Assembly (NCBI GenBank): GCA_948468385.1
Contig: CAOKHZ010000024.1
Location: 1-64,000, forward strand
Source: an uncultured Faecalicatena sp.
GTDB taxonomy: Bacteria; Bacillota; Clostridia; Lachnospirales; Lachnospiraceae
Reading direction: 5' to 3'
Length of the DNA stretch: 64,000 bases
The translations under genes and the position numbers were made by a program. Below, piece after piece: positions 51,658 to 62,100 of this stretch (position 1 is the first letter of the stretch; every line of letters begins with the position of its first letter). The notes under the pieces were generated by a model. The model did no database searches, was not told the DNA's origin, and was given only the letters and a program-made list of their open reading frames with translations.

Positions 51658-52317
51658 TCATGCGTCACAGAGGCTTTGAAGTCCCGCCTCGTCTACCACT
51701 TCCACCGTCTTTCTGGCGAGGCGGACCATGCCTTCTTCCTGAAAATAGCGAAGCATCCTGGTAACCACCTCCCGGGCGGTGCCGAGGTGGTTACCGATGG
51801 CTTCATGCGTGATTTCCAGACAATTCGTCCCTTCTAAGGCGATTTCCTCCAAAAGGAACGCGGCCAGCCGTTTGTCAAAGCTTTTCCACATGACTTGCTC
51901 CATCAGCCACATGACTTCCGTGAATCTGGAAGCCATCACCTCGTTCGTATAATTCGCCACGGGGGCGGACCGTTCCATCAGCCGTTTGTAAACCTCGGCA
52001 GGAATAATCCAGACTTTTGTATCCTTTTCCGCCTCTATGGTCACCGTAAACTGGAGGCTGCGCATGACGCAGGAAGCAGAAAGCAAGCACATGTCCCGGT
52101 CAAACAGACGGTAAAGCGTAATTTCCCGCCCTTCCTCCGATAAAATGTACGCCCGCAACCTTCCCGTTTTCACCAGTAAAAGCCCCATGCACTCCGCACT
52201 GCCGTCATGGACAAGGCATCCTTTCTTCACCGTGCGCAGCGTCACGCTGTTTAACAGCGTCCTTTTCCAAGCACCGTCCAGTTTATCCCAAACGGGAAAA
52301 CAATCTGAAAATCCCAT
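51658..52317 (-). CDS. Crp/Fnr-family transcriptional regulator
   Basis: This 219-residue protein starts after GGAGGAGTG. It has an N-terminal cyclic-nucleotide-binding-like beta barrel (GLLLVKTGRLRAYILSEEGREITLYRLFDRDMCLLSASCVM) and a C-terminal winged HTH (ITHEAIGNHLGTAREVVTRMLRYFQEEGMV). Several cysteines (C6, C34, C43, C77, C82) could make it redox sensitive, but the spacing is not that of classic FNR. It is divergent from the NifX-like gene, sharing an 85-bp intergenic region, and convergent with the CoA-disulfide-reductase gene. Both are natural targets. The signal is unknown. Confidence 0.9.
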   Translation of the reverse strand: MGFSDCFPVWDKLDGAWKRTLLNSVTLRTVKKGCLVHDGSAECMGLLLVKTGRLRAYILSEEGREITLYRLFDRDMCLLSASCVMRSLQFTVTIEAEKDTKVWIIPAEVYKRLMERSAPVANYTNEVMASRFTEVMWLMEQVMWKSFDKRLAAFLLEEIALEGTNCLEITHEAIGNHLGTAREVVTRMLRYFQEEGMVRLARKTVEVVDEAGLQSLCDA

Positions 52318-52340
52318 TCCTACACTCCTCCATCATATAT

Positions 52341-52369
52341 TTGACATCTTCCCAAAATACTCGTATACT
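52341..52369 (+). promoter_or_regulatory. Sigma-A promoter of the NifX-like gene
   Basis: TTGACA (52341-52346) and TATACT (52364-52369) are separated by 17 bases, 34 bases before the start codon. The Crp-family gene reads away from the same space, so this promoter is well placed for control by that regulator. Confidence 0.75.
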
Positions 52370-52402
52370 ACTAAGTACCAGCACTGGAAAGGAGATCTGA
52401 TT

Positions 52403-52819
52403 ATGAAAATTGCAGTCACTTATGAAAACGGAAACATTTTTCAACATTTCGGACACACGGAACAATTTAAGGTCTACGATGTCGAAGATGGCAAAATCGT
52501 CTCTTCCACGGTCGTCGGAACCGACGGGAGGGGCCACGGCGCGTTGGCCGGGGTACTCGGCGACCTGCACGTGGATGCCCTGATTTGCGGCGGCATCGGC
52601 GGCGGGGCGCAAAACGCGCTGGCGGCAGCCGGCATCAAGCTTTACGGCGGCGTTTCCGGTGATGCCGACACGGCCGTGGAGGCACTTTTGGCCGGCAACC
52701 TGGACTTCAATCCAAACGCGACGTGCAGCCACCACGGCGAACACCACCATGACGGCGGTTGCCACGGGCACGAGAGCGGCTGCCACGGACATGACGGCAA
52801 TTGCCACGGACACGACTAA
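52403..52819 (+). CDS. NifX/NifB-type dinitrogenase iron-molybdenum-cofactor-binding family protein
   Basis: This 138-residue protein starts at the ATG at 52403 after AAAGGAG. Residues 1-100 form the NifX/NafY-like domain (MKIAVTYENGNIFQHFGHTEQFKVYDVEDGKI ... ALICGGIGGGAQNALAAAGIKLYGGVSGDAD). The tail of about 35 residues is rich in His and Cys (HHGEHHHDGGCHGHESGCHGHDGN), a likely metal-binding end. In organisms without nitrogenase, members of this family are thought to carry iron-sulfur or metal clusters. No nif genes are present here. The divergent Crp-family regulator suggests redox- or metal-linked control. Confidence 0.9.
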   Translation: MKIAVTYENGNIFQHFGHTEQFKVYDVEDGKIVSSTVVGTDGRGHGALAGVLGDLHVDALICGGIGGGAQNALAAAGIKLYGGVSGDADTAVEALLAGNLDFNPNATCSHHGEHHHDGGCHGHESGCHGHDGNCHGHD

Positions 52820-52913
52820 CGCTACTTTGCCATTCTTCTTTGCGCCAGTCAGACATGCTGATTGGCGCGGCTCAAAATGTAACAAACCACACACGCCGTC
52901 AATAAATGTAACG

Positions 52914-53990
52914 TCAATCAATGTTGTCAAATTCAAAGTACAGATCTATCTGGTTAGAATTTGTAATAGAACCGTCAAATACCTGGTTCGTTGATTCTAT
53001 ATTATCGGACACACGCCGAAGGTAAACGTCTATTACATAGTCGGTGTTTAAACTGAAATACGTTTCATCGCCCCAAGATAGTATCCCGGATTCAGACGTT
53101 CCACCTATATAACTCATGCCTATTTTATCATCTTTTACCTTCTTCTTGCATGAAAAACAAGCATCATAATCAGATGGAACATTGATATATTTTCCATCCG
53201 TGCCCGAATCTCGCATTTGTAATCGAAGTTGAAACAACGGCGTATACTGGCTATCTTTCTTTTCTAAAGAAATTGAAATCGTGCCATAATTACTCCCGTT
53301 AACCACTTGGAACGGACGTGTAACATAAACATTATAATCATCGTGAAAGACAACACAGTAAAACGTATTTTGATTTCCAGGCGAATAACGCACGACGCTT
53401 CCTTCACTGGAAGTCAGGGTGAAAATTATTTCATCGCTGGCATAATCCAGAATTACTACCTTGGCAGAGGAAATTTGCTCGCCACATAATTCATAGCTTT
53501 CCCCGGTTTTCTTCAAATCTTCAAATATGTAGCCGGCCCTCTCGTAAATATTGAACCATACACTACCGCTTTCGCTCTCAATAACTTTCGTATCCATGTC
53601 TGAATATTCGGCCTTCAACTGCTGAACCAAATCAGAATTTTGTTTGATAAGCACTTCTTCTTGAGAAAGATCCGCGTTTTCACCACCCTCATCCTGCTTG
53701 GCGGCATCTTCACCATCTTGTTCGTCAGACTCTTGATTCCCCTCCATCCGTATATTGTCGCCTCGTCCATCGTTATTCCCATTGCCGGTATTAAACACAG
53801 CATATAGATTCACGATGCCAAGAACCAGCACTGCCAAGAACCCAAGTATACAAATCATTTCTTTAACAGAGACATGCTTCTTTTGGTTCGGTTTTACCTC
53901 AATAAAAATAGGCAAAATCGCTATCGGCAATCCTACCGCCCCTAATGCGGTAAGCAAAATCGCTATTATCGTGGGGCCATTTTCAAACAT
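52914..53990 (-). CDS. Membrane protein with large extracytoplasmic beta-rich domain, function unknown
   Basis: This 358-residue protein starts after GGGAGGAATGCAGG. It has two N-terminal membrane helices (IIAILLTALGAVGLPIAILPIFI and MICILGFLAVLVLGIVNLYAVF). An acidic, low-complexity linker rich in Glu/Asp/Asn (about 72-110) follows, then a short coiled coil and about 210 residues that look like a beta sandwich (SVVRYSPGNQNTFYCVVFHDDYNVYVTRPF ...). I do not recognise a family. It is 41 bp downstream of the YhaN-type ATPase gene and may be co-transcribed, but a functional link is not evident. Confidence 0.65.
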   Translation of the reverse strand: MFENGPTIIAILLTALGAVGLPIAILPIFIEVKPNQKKHVSVKEMICILGFLAVLVLGIVNLYAVFNTGNGNNDGRGDNIRMEGNQESDEQDGEDAAKQDEGGENADLSQEEVLIKQNSDLVQQLKAEYSDMDTKVIESESGSVWFNIYERAGYIFEDLKKTGESYELCGEQISSAKVVILDYASDEIIFTLTSSEGSVVRYSPGNQNTFYCVVFHDDYNVYVTRPFQVVNGSNYGTISISLEKKDSQYTPLFQLRLQMRDSGTDGKYINVPSDYDACFSCKKKVKDDKIGMSYIGGTSESGILSWGDETYFSLNTDYVIDVYLRRVSDNIESTNQVFDGSITNSNQIDLYFEFDNID

Positions 53991-54031
53991 CCTGCATTCC
54001 TCCCTTGTTTCTCCGCCCTACGTTATTTTTC

Positions 54032-56509
54032 TCACTTCCTCGCCTTGCTGCACGTGAAATAGATGACCTGATATCTTTGTGCCAGTTTTTGCACGAATTC
54101 CGTTCCGGCGGCAACTTTCCCGTCATCCAAATTGGCAAACGGGTCGTCCATGACCAGAAACGGTGCCTCCTCCTTGTACATGGCCTCCACAAGCGCCATC
54201 CTAAGGCAAATCCCGACGAGGTCGCGATATCCCGAACTCAAGGAAATGGTATCCCGCTGTTTGCCAAACTCGTCCACCGTGACTGTCGTGTTCGCGTCAA
54301 CATGAAAATGGTCTGCCGCTCCGCCGGAAATCATCTCGTAATATTTCCCAAACCCATGCAAAATGGGAGCCGCATATTTTGCCGTCATGGCCTCCTTGGC
54401 CAGTCCCAATTTTAAACGCGCCTTGAAGACGTAATCATATTTCTTCTGCTCCGCCGCTTGCCGTTCTTTCAACTCCACCAGCCTGGTGCCGCATTCTTCC
54501 CACTCGTCATACTCCCTTTGCAGGCTTTCCAATGTGTTATGGTACTCATTGATGGAATGGTGCGTCTTCTCCATTTCGTCATTCAGCGCTTGTATCCGTT
54601 GGTTTAATTCTTCCAATGATGGTAATGACTCATCCGCCTGCATTTCGACCAACTCCGCCACGTCGTTCTCCGCCTCGAACCGTCCTAACCGTGCGTTTGC
54701 ATCTCGCAATGCCTTTTCTGCAATCTGATAACGCTGTGCCAAATCCCGAATTTCTTCAAGCTGCATGGACGGCCTCTGGGACGGTACATACCCGCACCGA
54801 TCCAAAAACGTGGCAACCGCGCTGCCAACGGTTTTAAATTCCATCATCGCCTTTTCCAAATTTGCCTGCTTTTCTTTCAAGACAACGTACTTCTCCGCTT
54901 TAATTTTAAATGCGTAGGCCTCTTCCATGATTTCCTGCAAGCTGTCAGATACCAGTTCTTCCTCGAACGCCTTGCCGTGCGCCTCAAGATAATCGGACAC
55001 TTCCTTATCTGACTTGGCAATAAATGCCTCGTCCTCCTCTATCGTCCTTTGCAAATTTTCAAGTTCCAGATCCGCTTGTGTTTTTAACGTCTTCGTGCTT
55101 TCTTCGCCACCCGATGGCTTCGCGACCTCCCCGCCGTCTGCCGCCTTTGCACCGTTTCTTCCGCTTGCCATTCCGACAAGGAAAAGTCCCACGCCCACGA
55201 TGACGGCACAAATTCCTGCCGCCGTGTGACCCGCCACCGCCACGATGATGCCGATTATGGCAAGCACGATTCCCGCAATCCATAATGACGACCTCTTGAC
55301 CTTGTCTGCGTTCGCCGATTTTCCTGCCGCCCCGGATGTCTCCATCGACGTCTTCATTGACGTGTTCATTGATGCCTCCACGGACACTTTCAAGGCCGCG
55401 AAAGCCGCCTTATTGGAGGGCAATGCTTTTTTCCTGGAATTACGCTCGCTCCATTTTTTCATGACGGAAGAGATGCGCTCTTGCTCCATCCGCCCGTTTC
55501 GTTCCTCATTTGTAGGCGCGCCCTCTGCAAATACCGTATCCAATGCTGAAAGTTCCACCCTTTCCGCCTCAGACAATTGATGTATTTGCACCCGCTCGTA
55601 GGCTTTTTCCATTTCGCCGCATTCCTTGATTTTATGCTTTACGTCTTCCATGGACGGAACTTCCTTTGGAAAAACCCGGCGTCTCTCCTCGCATTCCAGC
55701 CTTTTTTCCACGACTTCCCCTTTTAGCCGCTCCCACTCTGATTTTCTGGCCAGCACTGCCTGCCTCTTAGACACGCGCGTCTGTTCCTCGCCTGCCTCCC
55801 TCATCCGAACCTTCAAGGATTCCAGCAATTCTTCCTCCGCGCGAAGATGATTCTGATATTTGTCAATGCTCTCAAAAATCCCCTTGCCGCCTTGCATGAC
55901 GCGCTCGCACCTGGCTATTTCTTCCCGCCTTTTGGCAATGGAGCCGGAAACGCGGGACGGGGTCAACGCATTTACAATCTCCGTCAGCCTCGCGTTCGCC
56001 GCCTCGTAACGGTTCAAGTCATTGGCATTGTCCGCAAAATTGCCAAGCTTCGCGTTGATGTCGTCAGTGGACGACGTTTCACATTCATTTTGCCCGATAA
56101 AAACCGTCCGCATGAAAGATTCCCGATTAATCTTGAAAATCTCCTCCCCGATCTTCTTGCCGTACGCGTCGGATGGCAAATTCGTCCGCGCGTCGCGCAG
56201 CTCGAACTCGTCGTTCGCCTCCTTGTCCTTGAAAATCCGCGAAACCTGATATTCCTTCCCATGGATTTCAAACACCAGTTGTCCGCCAAAGACACCACCC
56301 TGCCACGGCTTGTACCGCTTGCGTTCGTTTTCCACGACGCTCCTTTTTCGTTCCCCCTCGAGTCCATAAAACATGGCACGCACGAATGCCGCGAACGTGC
56401 TCTTCCCCCAACCGTTCTCCTCGCAAATCATGTTTGCCCCGTCACAAAATTCCAGGGAATAATCATGAAGCTTTCCAAAGTTTTCAACATGGCAAGATAT
56501 TAATTTCAT
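54032..56509 (-). CDS. YhaN/SbcC-like SMC-type ATPase with central membrane hairpin
   Basis: This 825-residue protein starts after GGAGGTGCAG. The N-terminal half of the ABC/SMC head has Walker A CEENGWGKSTFAAF. The C-terminal half has the signature ISLSSGYRDLVGICLRMALVEA and Walker B FLVMDDPFANLDD. Coiled-coil segments flank a pair of hydrophobic helices near residues 410-450 (SLWIAGIVLAIIGIIVAVAG and GICAVIVGVGLFLVGM). A central membrane hairpin in place of a zinc hook is known for YhaN-type proteins. With the adjacent YhaO-like nuclease it should form an SbcCD-like complex that works on DNA ends, probably at the membrane. The two genes are separated by 2 bp. Confidence 0.9.
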   Translation of the reverse strand: MKLISCHVENFGKLHDYSLEFCDGANMICEENGWGKSTFAAFVRAMFYGLEGERKRSVVENERKRYKPWQGGVFGGQLVFEIHGKEYQVSRIFKDKEANDEFELRDARTNLPSDAYGKKIGEEIFKINRESFMRTVFIGQNECETSSTDDINAKLGNFADNANDLNRYEAANARLTEIVNALTPSRVSGSIAKRREEIARCERVMQGGKGIFESIDKYQNHLRAEEELLESLKVRMREAGEEQTRVSKRQAVLARKSEWERLKGEVVEKRLECEERRRVFPKEVPSMEDVKHKIKECGEMEKAYERVQIHQLSEAERVELSALDTVFAEGAPTNEERNGRMEQERISSVMKKWSERNSRKKALPSNKAAFAALKVSVEASMNTSMKTSMETSGAAGKSANADKVKRSSLWIAGIVLAIIGIIVAVAGHTAAGICAVIVGVGLFLVGMASGRNGAKAADGGEVAKPSGGEESTKTLKTQADLELENLQRTIEEDEAFIAKSDKEVSDYLEAHGKAFEEELVSDSLQEIMEEAYAFKIKAEKYVVLKEKQANLEKAMMEFKTVGSAVATFLDRCGYVPSQRPSMQLEEIRDLAQRYQIAEKALRDANARLGRFEAENDVAELVEMQADESLPSLEELNQRIQALNDEMEKTHHSINEYHNTLESLQREYDEWEECGTRLVELKERQAAEQKKYDYVFKARLKLGLAKEAMTAKYAAPILHGFGKYYEMISGGAADHFHVDANTTVTVDEFGKQRDTISLSSGYRDLVGICLRMALVEAMYKEEAPFLVMDDPFANLDDGKVAAGTEFVQKLAQRYQVIYFTCSKARK

Positions 56510-56511
56510 GA

Positions 56512-57675
56512 CTACTGCACCTCCTCCCCCGCAATCGCCTGCAAACCATAGCGAACGATGATTTTTCGCTCTTCGTCCGAGAGGGCTTCGTCCGCCATCA
56601 CCTGCCGCACGTACTCGCCTTTTAACGACTCGTCAAGCATGTAATCCTCCATGTTGATTTTCAACGTCGTCTCGTCATATACCTTCACAAAATAAAACCG
56701 TGACCGGAACACGGACAAAAAGTACGCCAAATCTTTCTCGCACTCCACGTCAAGCATTCCTTCCAGCACGATTTTCACGAGGTCCTCCGTCTTGCATCCC
56801 ACACGAGCAAGTTCTTCCCCTGCCCTCGCCGCCATCTCCGTCGTCGCCATGCAGTCCGTCACGTCCACGTGGACTTCGTACAATTTCCGCCGGGCAAACG
56901 GAACGAACTCATAGGAGCATCGAGGCAAACGGAAAGGCATGGCCGACGCATCCGACGAACCAGAAAGCTCCCCCATGGCCGACGCTTGTTTTCCCGTCTC
57001 AATGTCAAGCACCACGAACCCATGCTCGCCGCATTCGTCAAAGCCACGCCCCTCAAGACACCCCGCATAGCAGTACGTCCCCCGCGCGTCCAGCCGTTCC
57101 TGCTTGTAGGCATGGACATGCCCCAGCGCCAAATAATCAATTCCCTTGTTCCGCAATGCTTTTAGGTTGATTACTTCCGCCTTGTCCCGCGCCGCCCCTT
57201 GCGATTCCTGCCCGTGAAGCATCACGATGTTAAATTTGCGCGAATCCAGCACGAGTGACGTGTATGCAAAATTTGCGTTCTCCGCCGACAACTCAAGACC
57301 CGAAATGACAATATGGCCACCGTCCTCCTCGTACGTCGTCCACCTCGAACCAAACAATTTCAAATTGGAGGGAACTTCCGCAAGTTCCGATAGGAAATTG
57401 TCATTGTCATGGTTCCCTCTCAAATAATAAAACGTAATTTGGGGATGGCTCGTGACACCAAGCAACACCGTGTTTTTAGCCGTGGCGGAAATGTTCTTCG
57501 TGTCAAACAAGTCCCCCGCAATCAAGATGCCCTCCACGCCATGTTCCACGGCATATGAAACCATCCGCTCAAACGTGTGCAAAATCTCTCCCCTTCGCTC
57601 TTTCGCGCGTTCCTTGTCCAGGTTCGCGCTCATCTTAGAATCCAAATGCAAGTCCGCACAATGAATCAATTTCAT
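56512..57675 (-). CDS. YhaO/SbcD-like metallophosphoesterase (DNA exonuclease)
   Basis: This 387-residue protein starts at the ATG at 57675 after GAGGGA. It has the calcineurin-like phosphoesterase motifs in order: CADLHLDS, ILIAGDLFD, LRGNHD, MLHGQES and LGHVHAYKQ. These bind two metal ions for phosphodiester cleavage. The last 110 residues resemble the SbcD/Mre11 capping region. It is encoded just before the YhaN-like ATPase, as in the Bacillus yhaO-yhaN pair, and the two probably act together in double-strand-end processing or recombination. Confidence 0.92.
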   Translation of the reverse strand: MKLIHCADLHLDSKMSANLDKERAKERRGEILHTFERMVSYAVEHGVEGILIAGDLFDTKNISATAKNTVLLGVTSHPQITFYYLRGNHDNDNFLSELAEVPSNLKLFGSRWTTYEEDGGHIVISGLELSAENANFAYTSLVLDSRKFNIVMLHGQESQGAARDKAEVINLKALRNKGIDYLALGHVHAYKQERLDARGTYCYAGCLEGRGFDECGEHGFVVLDIETGKQASAMGELSGSSDASAMPFRLPRCSYEFVPFARRKLYEVHVDVTDCMATTEMAARAGEELARVGCKTEDLVKIVLEGMLDVECEKDLAYFLSVFRSRFYFVKVYDETTLKINMEDYMLDESLKGEYVRQVMADEALSDEERKIIVRYGLQAIAGEEVQ

Positions 57676-57779
57676 CAAAATCCCTCTTCTCCGTTCATAC
57701 TTCCAGGCTATTGTACCATGGGTAAGTACAAAATTTCAATTGCATAAATTTTATTTGGTGCTATACTATTCGTCAGATG

Positions 57780-57812
57780 GTTACAATTCAGCGCCGCGCT
57801 AGCGCGGGCGAA
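57780..57812. repeat. Partial GTTACAATTC hairpin repeat
   Basis: GTTACAATTCAGC is followed by a GCCGCGC/GCGCGGG hairpin in the leader of the MFS gene. This matches the first stem of the repeat family at 38580 and 47313, but the closing GTAAC is lost. Confidence 0.6.
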
Positions 57813-57853
57813 ACATTAACGTCAGATACACAAAAATGAAAGGAAGATTCGTC

Positions 57854-59035
57854 ATGGATAAGAAATATCAGAAAACCATTTACGCTTGTTTCGTAGGTTA
57901 TATCGTACAAGCAATCATCAACAACTTTGTCCCGCTCTTGTTCTTGACCTTCGAGAGCACGTACCGCATCCCGCTTAGCCAAATCACGATACTTATCACC
58001 TTCAATTTCGGAATCCAGTTATTGGTAGACCTCTTGTCGGCAAGCTTCGTGGACAAAATCGGCTACCGTGCCTCCATCCTGATTGCCCATGTTTTTTCCG
58101 CGCTCGGACTTCTGGGGTTGGCCATATTGCCGGAAATTTTGCCGAGCGCCTACGCCGGGCTTTTGATTTCCGTCATGATCTATGCCCTCGGGGGCGGGCT
58201 TCTGGAAGTGCTGGTCAGCCCCATCGTGGAAAGCTGCCCGACGAAAAACAAGGAAAAGGCCATGAGCCTTCTGCACTCCTTCTACTGTTGGGGGCATGTG
58301 GCGGTCGTGCTTTGCTCCACGTTGTTTTTCAGCGTGTTCGGCATTGAAAACTGGAAAATCCTGACTTGCATCTGGGTCATCGTCCCCGTCGCCAATGCCT
58401 TCATCTTTGCCAAGACTCCGATGGCTCCGCTCGTGGAAGACGGCGAGACGGGAATGACGATGCTTGACTTGTGCAAAAGCAAGGTATTCTGGGTTCTCAT
58501 GCTGATGATGCTGTGCGCGGGCGCGAGCGAACAAGCCGTGAGTCAGTGGGCGTCGACGTTTGCCGAACGGGGACTGGGCATCAGCAAGACATTGGGAGAC
58601 CTCGCGGGGCCGATGGCATTTGCCGTTTTGATGGGAAGCGCAAGAGCATTTTACGGGAAATTCGGCGACAAGATTGACCTGGACAAATTCATGGTGGGAA
58701 GCGGGATTCTTTGCATCGCGTCATACCTTTGCATTTCCTTGTCCCCGTCCCCCTTCCTCTCACTCGTGGGCTGCGCGGTCTGCGGACTGTCCGTGGGAAT
58801 CATGTGGCCGGGAAGCTTTAGCAAGGCATCCGCGCTCATCAAAAACGGCGGGACGGCCATGTTCGCGCTGTTGGCCCTGGCAGGAGACCTGGGATGCTCC
58901 GGCGGTCCCACGCTTGTGGGCTTCATTTCCGGCATCACGGCCGATGATTTGAAAAAGGGGATTTTGACGGCAATTCTCTTCCCCGCATTGTTGGTGGTCG
59001 GGACATACCTATTGAATAGTAACGAAAAGTCCTAA
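57854..59035 (+). CDS. MFS transporter (FucP-like sugar/metabolite carrier)
   Basis: This 393-residue membrane protein starts at the ATG at 57854 after AAAGGAAG. It has twelve hydrophobic helices, with the MFS loop after helix 2 (DLLSASFVDKIGYRASIL) and a central loop (TPMAPLVEDGETGMTMLDL). Features such as ALGGGLLEVLVSPIVESCP and AGASEQAVSQWASTF resemble the FucP-like branch that imports sugars or sugar acids. It is a single gene followed by a shared terminator and convergent with the hybrid kinase gene. The substrate is not certain. Confidence 0.88.
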   Translation: MDKKYQKTIYACFVGYIVQAIINNFVPLLFLTFESTYRIPLSQITILITFNFGIQLLVDLLSASFVDKIGYRASILIAHVFSALGLLGLAILPEILPSAYAGLLISVMIYALGGGLLEVLVSPIVESCPTKNKEKAMSLLHSFYCWGHVAVVLCSTLFFSVFGIENWKILTCIWVIVPVANAFIFAKTPMAPLVEDGETGMTMLDLCKSKVFWVLMLMMLCAGASEQAVSQWASTFAERGLGISKTLGDLAGPMAFAVLMGSARAFYGKFGDKIDLDKFMVGSGILCIASYLCISLSPSPFLSLVGCAVCGLSVGIMWPGSFSKASALIKNGGTAMFALLALAGDLGCSGGPTLVGFISGITADDLKKGILTAILFPALLVVGTYLLNSNEKS

Positions 59036-59088
59036 TATTTTGAAAAAGCCATTTGACTAAAGCAAAAGGCGAAACAATCTTGCAAAGC

Positions 59089-59128
59089 TTTTGGGCGCGC
59101 GGGTCACAAAACGACCCACGCGCCCAAA
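59089..59128. terminator. GC-rich hairpin between convergent MFS and histidine-kinase genes
   Basis: TTTGGGCGCGCGGGTC pairs with GACCCACGCGCCCAAA (one G-U-type mismatch) around a short loop. It lies between two convergent genes, so it can end both transcripts. Confidence 0.7.
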
Positions 59129-59159
59129 CATGTTTACCGTAAAACAGATTCTTTGTAAA

Positions 59160-62100
59160 TCAGGTTCTTTGTAAAACTTCCATCAAAAGCTCCATCAGCT
59201 TCGGAATGTCAATGGGCTTCGCGATATGCCCGTCCATTCCGGCATCGCGTGCCGCCTTTCTATCCTCGTCAAACGCGTTGGCCGTCATCGCGATGATGGG
59301 AATGCCCGCCAGATTCGACCCCTCCATCGCCCGAATCTGTCTCGTGGCCTCGTACCCGTCCATGATCGGCATCTGGATGTCCATCAAAATCAAATCATAT
59401 TGGCCAGGCTCGGCCTTTTTCACCTTGTCCACCGCGACCACGCCGTCTTCCGCCACGTCAATGAAAAATCCCGCCTCCTGCAAGATTTCCACGGCTATTT
59501 CCTGGTTCAGTTCGTTGTCCTCCACCAGAAGAATCTTCTTTCCATCAAAACAAGTATTTTCCTCGGAAGCGTCATCCTTTACCTCCTCGACCGCAAACGG
59601 CGACTCCAGGATGTCCCTAAGTTCCGACAAGAAAATCGGTTTGGAACAAAACGCCGTAACGCCCGCCTTTCTTGCCTCTTCCTCAATGTCCGACCAGTCA
59701 TACGCGGTCAGGATGATGATGGGCTTCTCGTTTCCGATAATCCCGCGAATGCGCCGCACGACCTCGACCCCGTTCATGTCCGGCATCAGCCAGTCTATGA
59801 TATACGCGGCATACTCGTCATTTTGCTCCGTGGCAAGCCTTGCTCGAAGCACCGCCTCTTTCCCGGATGTCGTCCAGTCCGGCCGCATGCCGATGGTGGA
59901 AAGCATCTTGGTCACGCTGGAACAAGTGTTGAAATCGTCATCGACGACAAGCGCCCTAAGTCCCTTAAGCTCCGGAATGGCCTCCTGCCTTACCGATCCT
60001 GAACAAGTTTTTAACTGTAAGGAGACCGTAAACGTCGTGCCCTTCCCCTCTTCACTTTCGACGGAAATCGTGCCGCCCATCATGTCCACGATGTTCTTGG
60101 TAATGGCCATCCCCAGCCCCGTTCCCTGAATCCCGCTAATCGTGCTCGTCCTCTCGCGCTCAAAGGGCTCAAAGACATGTTCCACGAACTCCTTGCTCAT
60201 CCCGATTCCGGTATCCTTCACCCGGAATTCATAGGATGCCAGGCCCCCTGACGAGTTCCCCTTCTGCAGGATGCGTACGCTCACGATGCCGCCGGGCTTC
60301 GTAAACTTCATGGCGTTGCTCAACAAATTGAGCAATACCTGGTTCAACCTCAGCTTGTCACATAAGACGTGTTCATTTACCACGTCGGCGGTGTCAATAA
60401 AAAATTCCAAGCGCTTCGAAGCGATATCCGCCTGCACGATGGTCTTCAAATCATGCATGATTTCAGGAAGTGACGTTTCCTTTTCCTCAATTTTCATCTT
60501 CCCGCTCTCGATGCGGCTCATGTCCAGAACGTCGTTAATCAGGCTAAGCAAATGATTGCTTGACGTGGTAATTTTTGACAAGTACTCCTGGACTTGCTTC
60601 GTATTGTCAATATGCGCGGCGGCAAGGGACGTAAATCCTATGATGGCGTTCATCGGGGTCCTGATGTCATGGGACATGTTGTTGAGGAACGTGGTCTTCG
60701 CCCGATTGGCATGCTGCGCTTCCGCCAAGGCATCCTGAAGATCCTTCTGCTGCTGCTCCAACTGTAGCTCCATCTTCTTCTCATCGTCAATGTCGACAAA
60801 AAGGCCCACAAACGTGATTGGCGAGCCGTCCTCGCGTCTGGACAACCTGCCCGCCGCATGAAACCACCGCCATCCGGCATTTCGGGTCAGAAGGCGATAC
60901 TCCACGTCATATGTCTTCTCCCCGCTATAATCCAGCACGGTGTCCCAGTATTCCTTCATGACGTGATCCTTGTCGTCCGTATGTAATAAGTCCGACCACG
61001 ATTCCAACTTATTGGGAAACTCATCTTCGCCTTGATACCCCAACATGTCTCGAAACACATCGGACCAGATGCAGGAAATCATCCTCGCGTTCTTGTCAAA
61101 CTCCATGCTCCAGAGACCGGATCCCATCGTGGCATGGATATTTTCCATGGCCGTCTGCTCCCGCTCAATCTGGGCATAGGCGGAGCGAATCCTATCCCCG
61201 TTCTCCTTTTCCTGCTTCAAAAGGACTCCCGCGTTCTTCCTCGACTGGTAAATCAACGCCAAAAACACCCCTAACATCGTGAGCATCGTAACCAGAACCT
61301 GAACCACGCCGCGACTCATCATTTCGGAACTGATGGAGCTAATCTGCTCGTTGATGACGCTGTCCCGTATCAAAATCGTCAACATCCAGTCCGTCCCTTC
61401 CACCGGAATGTAGCTAAGTTCCTCCCGAACGCCGTGATGATGAAAAGAAGTCTGCCCCGACCTGCCGTTTTCAAAGTCATCTTTCAGCATTTCAAACTCA
61501 AAGCCGTTGTCAAACTGAGCCTGCGAAAGAGCCGAAAGGAGATTGCCTCCCTCCACGAGATGGCCAAACTCGTCATTTGTCAGACTCTCCCCGTCACGAT
61601 AATACAAATTACAATAGGTTTCATTGTCACTGGTCTGCAACGTCAGGTAGCTTAACATTTCATCAATGTTAATCCGGATAAAGCATGTCCTTACCCGCGT
61701 TCCCTGAAAGAAAATCCCTTCCGCCGGGCTCGCCAAAACCATCTGCTTCCTCTCCCCTTGAAAGTTTGGCGTACGAATCACGGGCTCCGCCAACTCCCCA
61801 AAAAGGAAATCGTAATCGTTCCCATATTCCTCACGTCCCAAAACCACGCCGTTTGCCGTATAAACCATGTCATTTTCATCCACCAACGCGAACTCGTCCA
61901 CGCCGTAAAGCGTTTTAACCTTTTTAAGAAAGCTTTGCAACGTCTCTTGGGATTCCAAATCCGAATCCTCCAATATTCCAAGCGCATTCTCCATATGGGC
62001 AAAGTTATTTTTCAAATCCTCGTACACCACCTGCGCCCTTCTCCCGGCCAACTCCTCCAGATAAAATTCACTGACCCGGTTTACCGCCTCGTCGGTGCCT

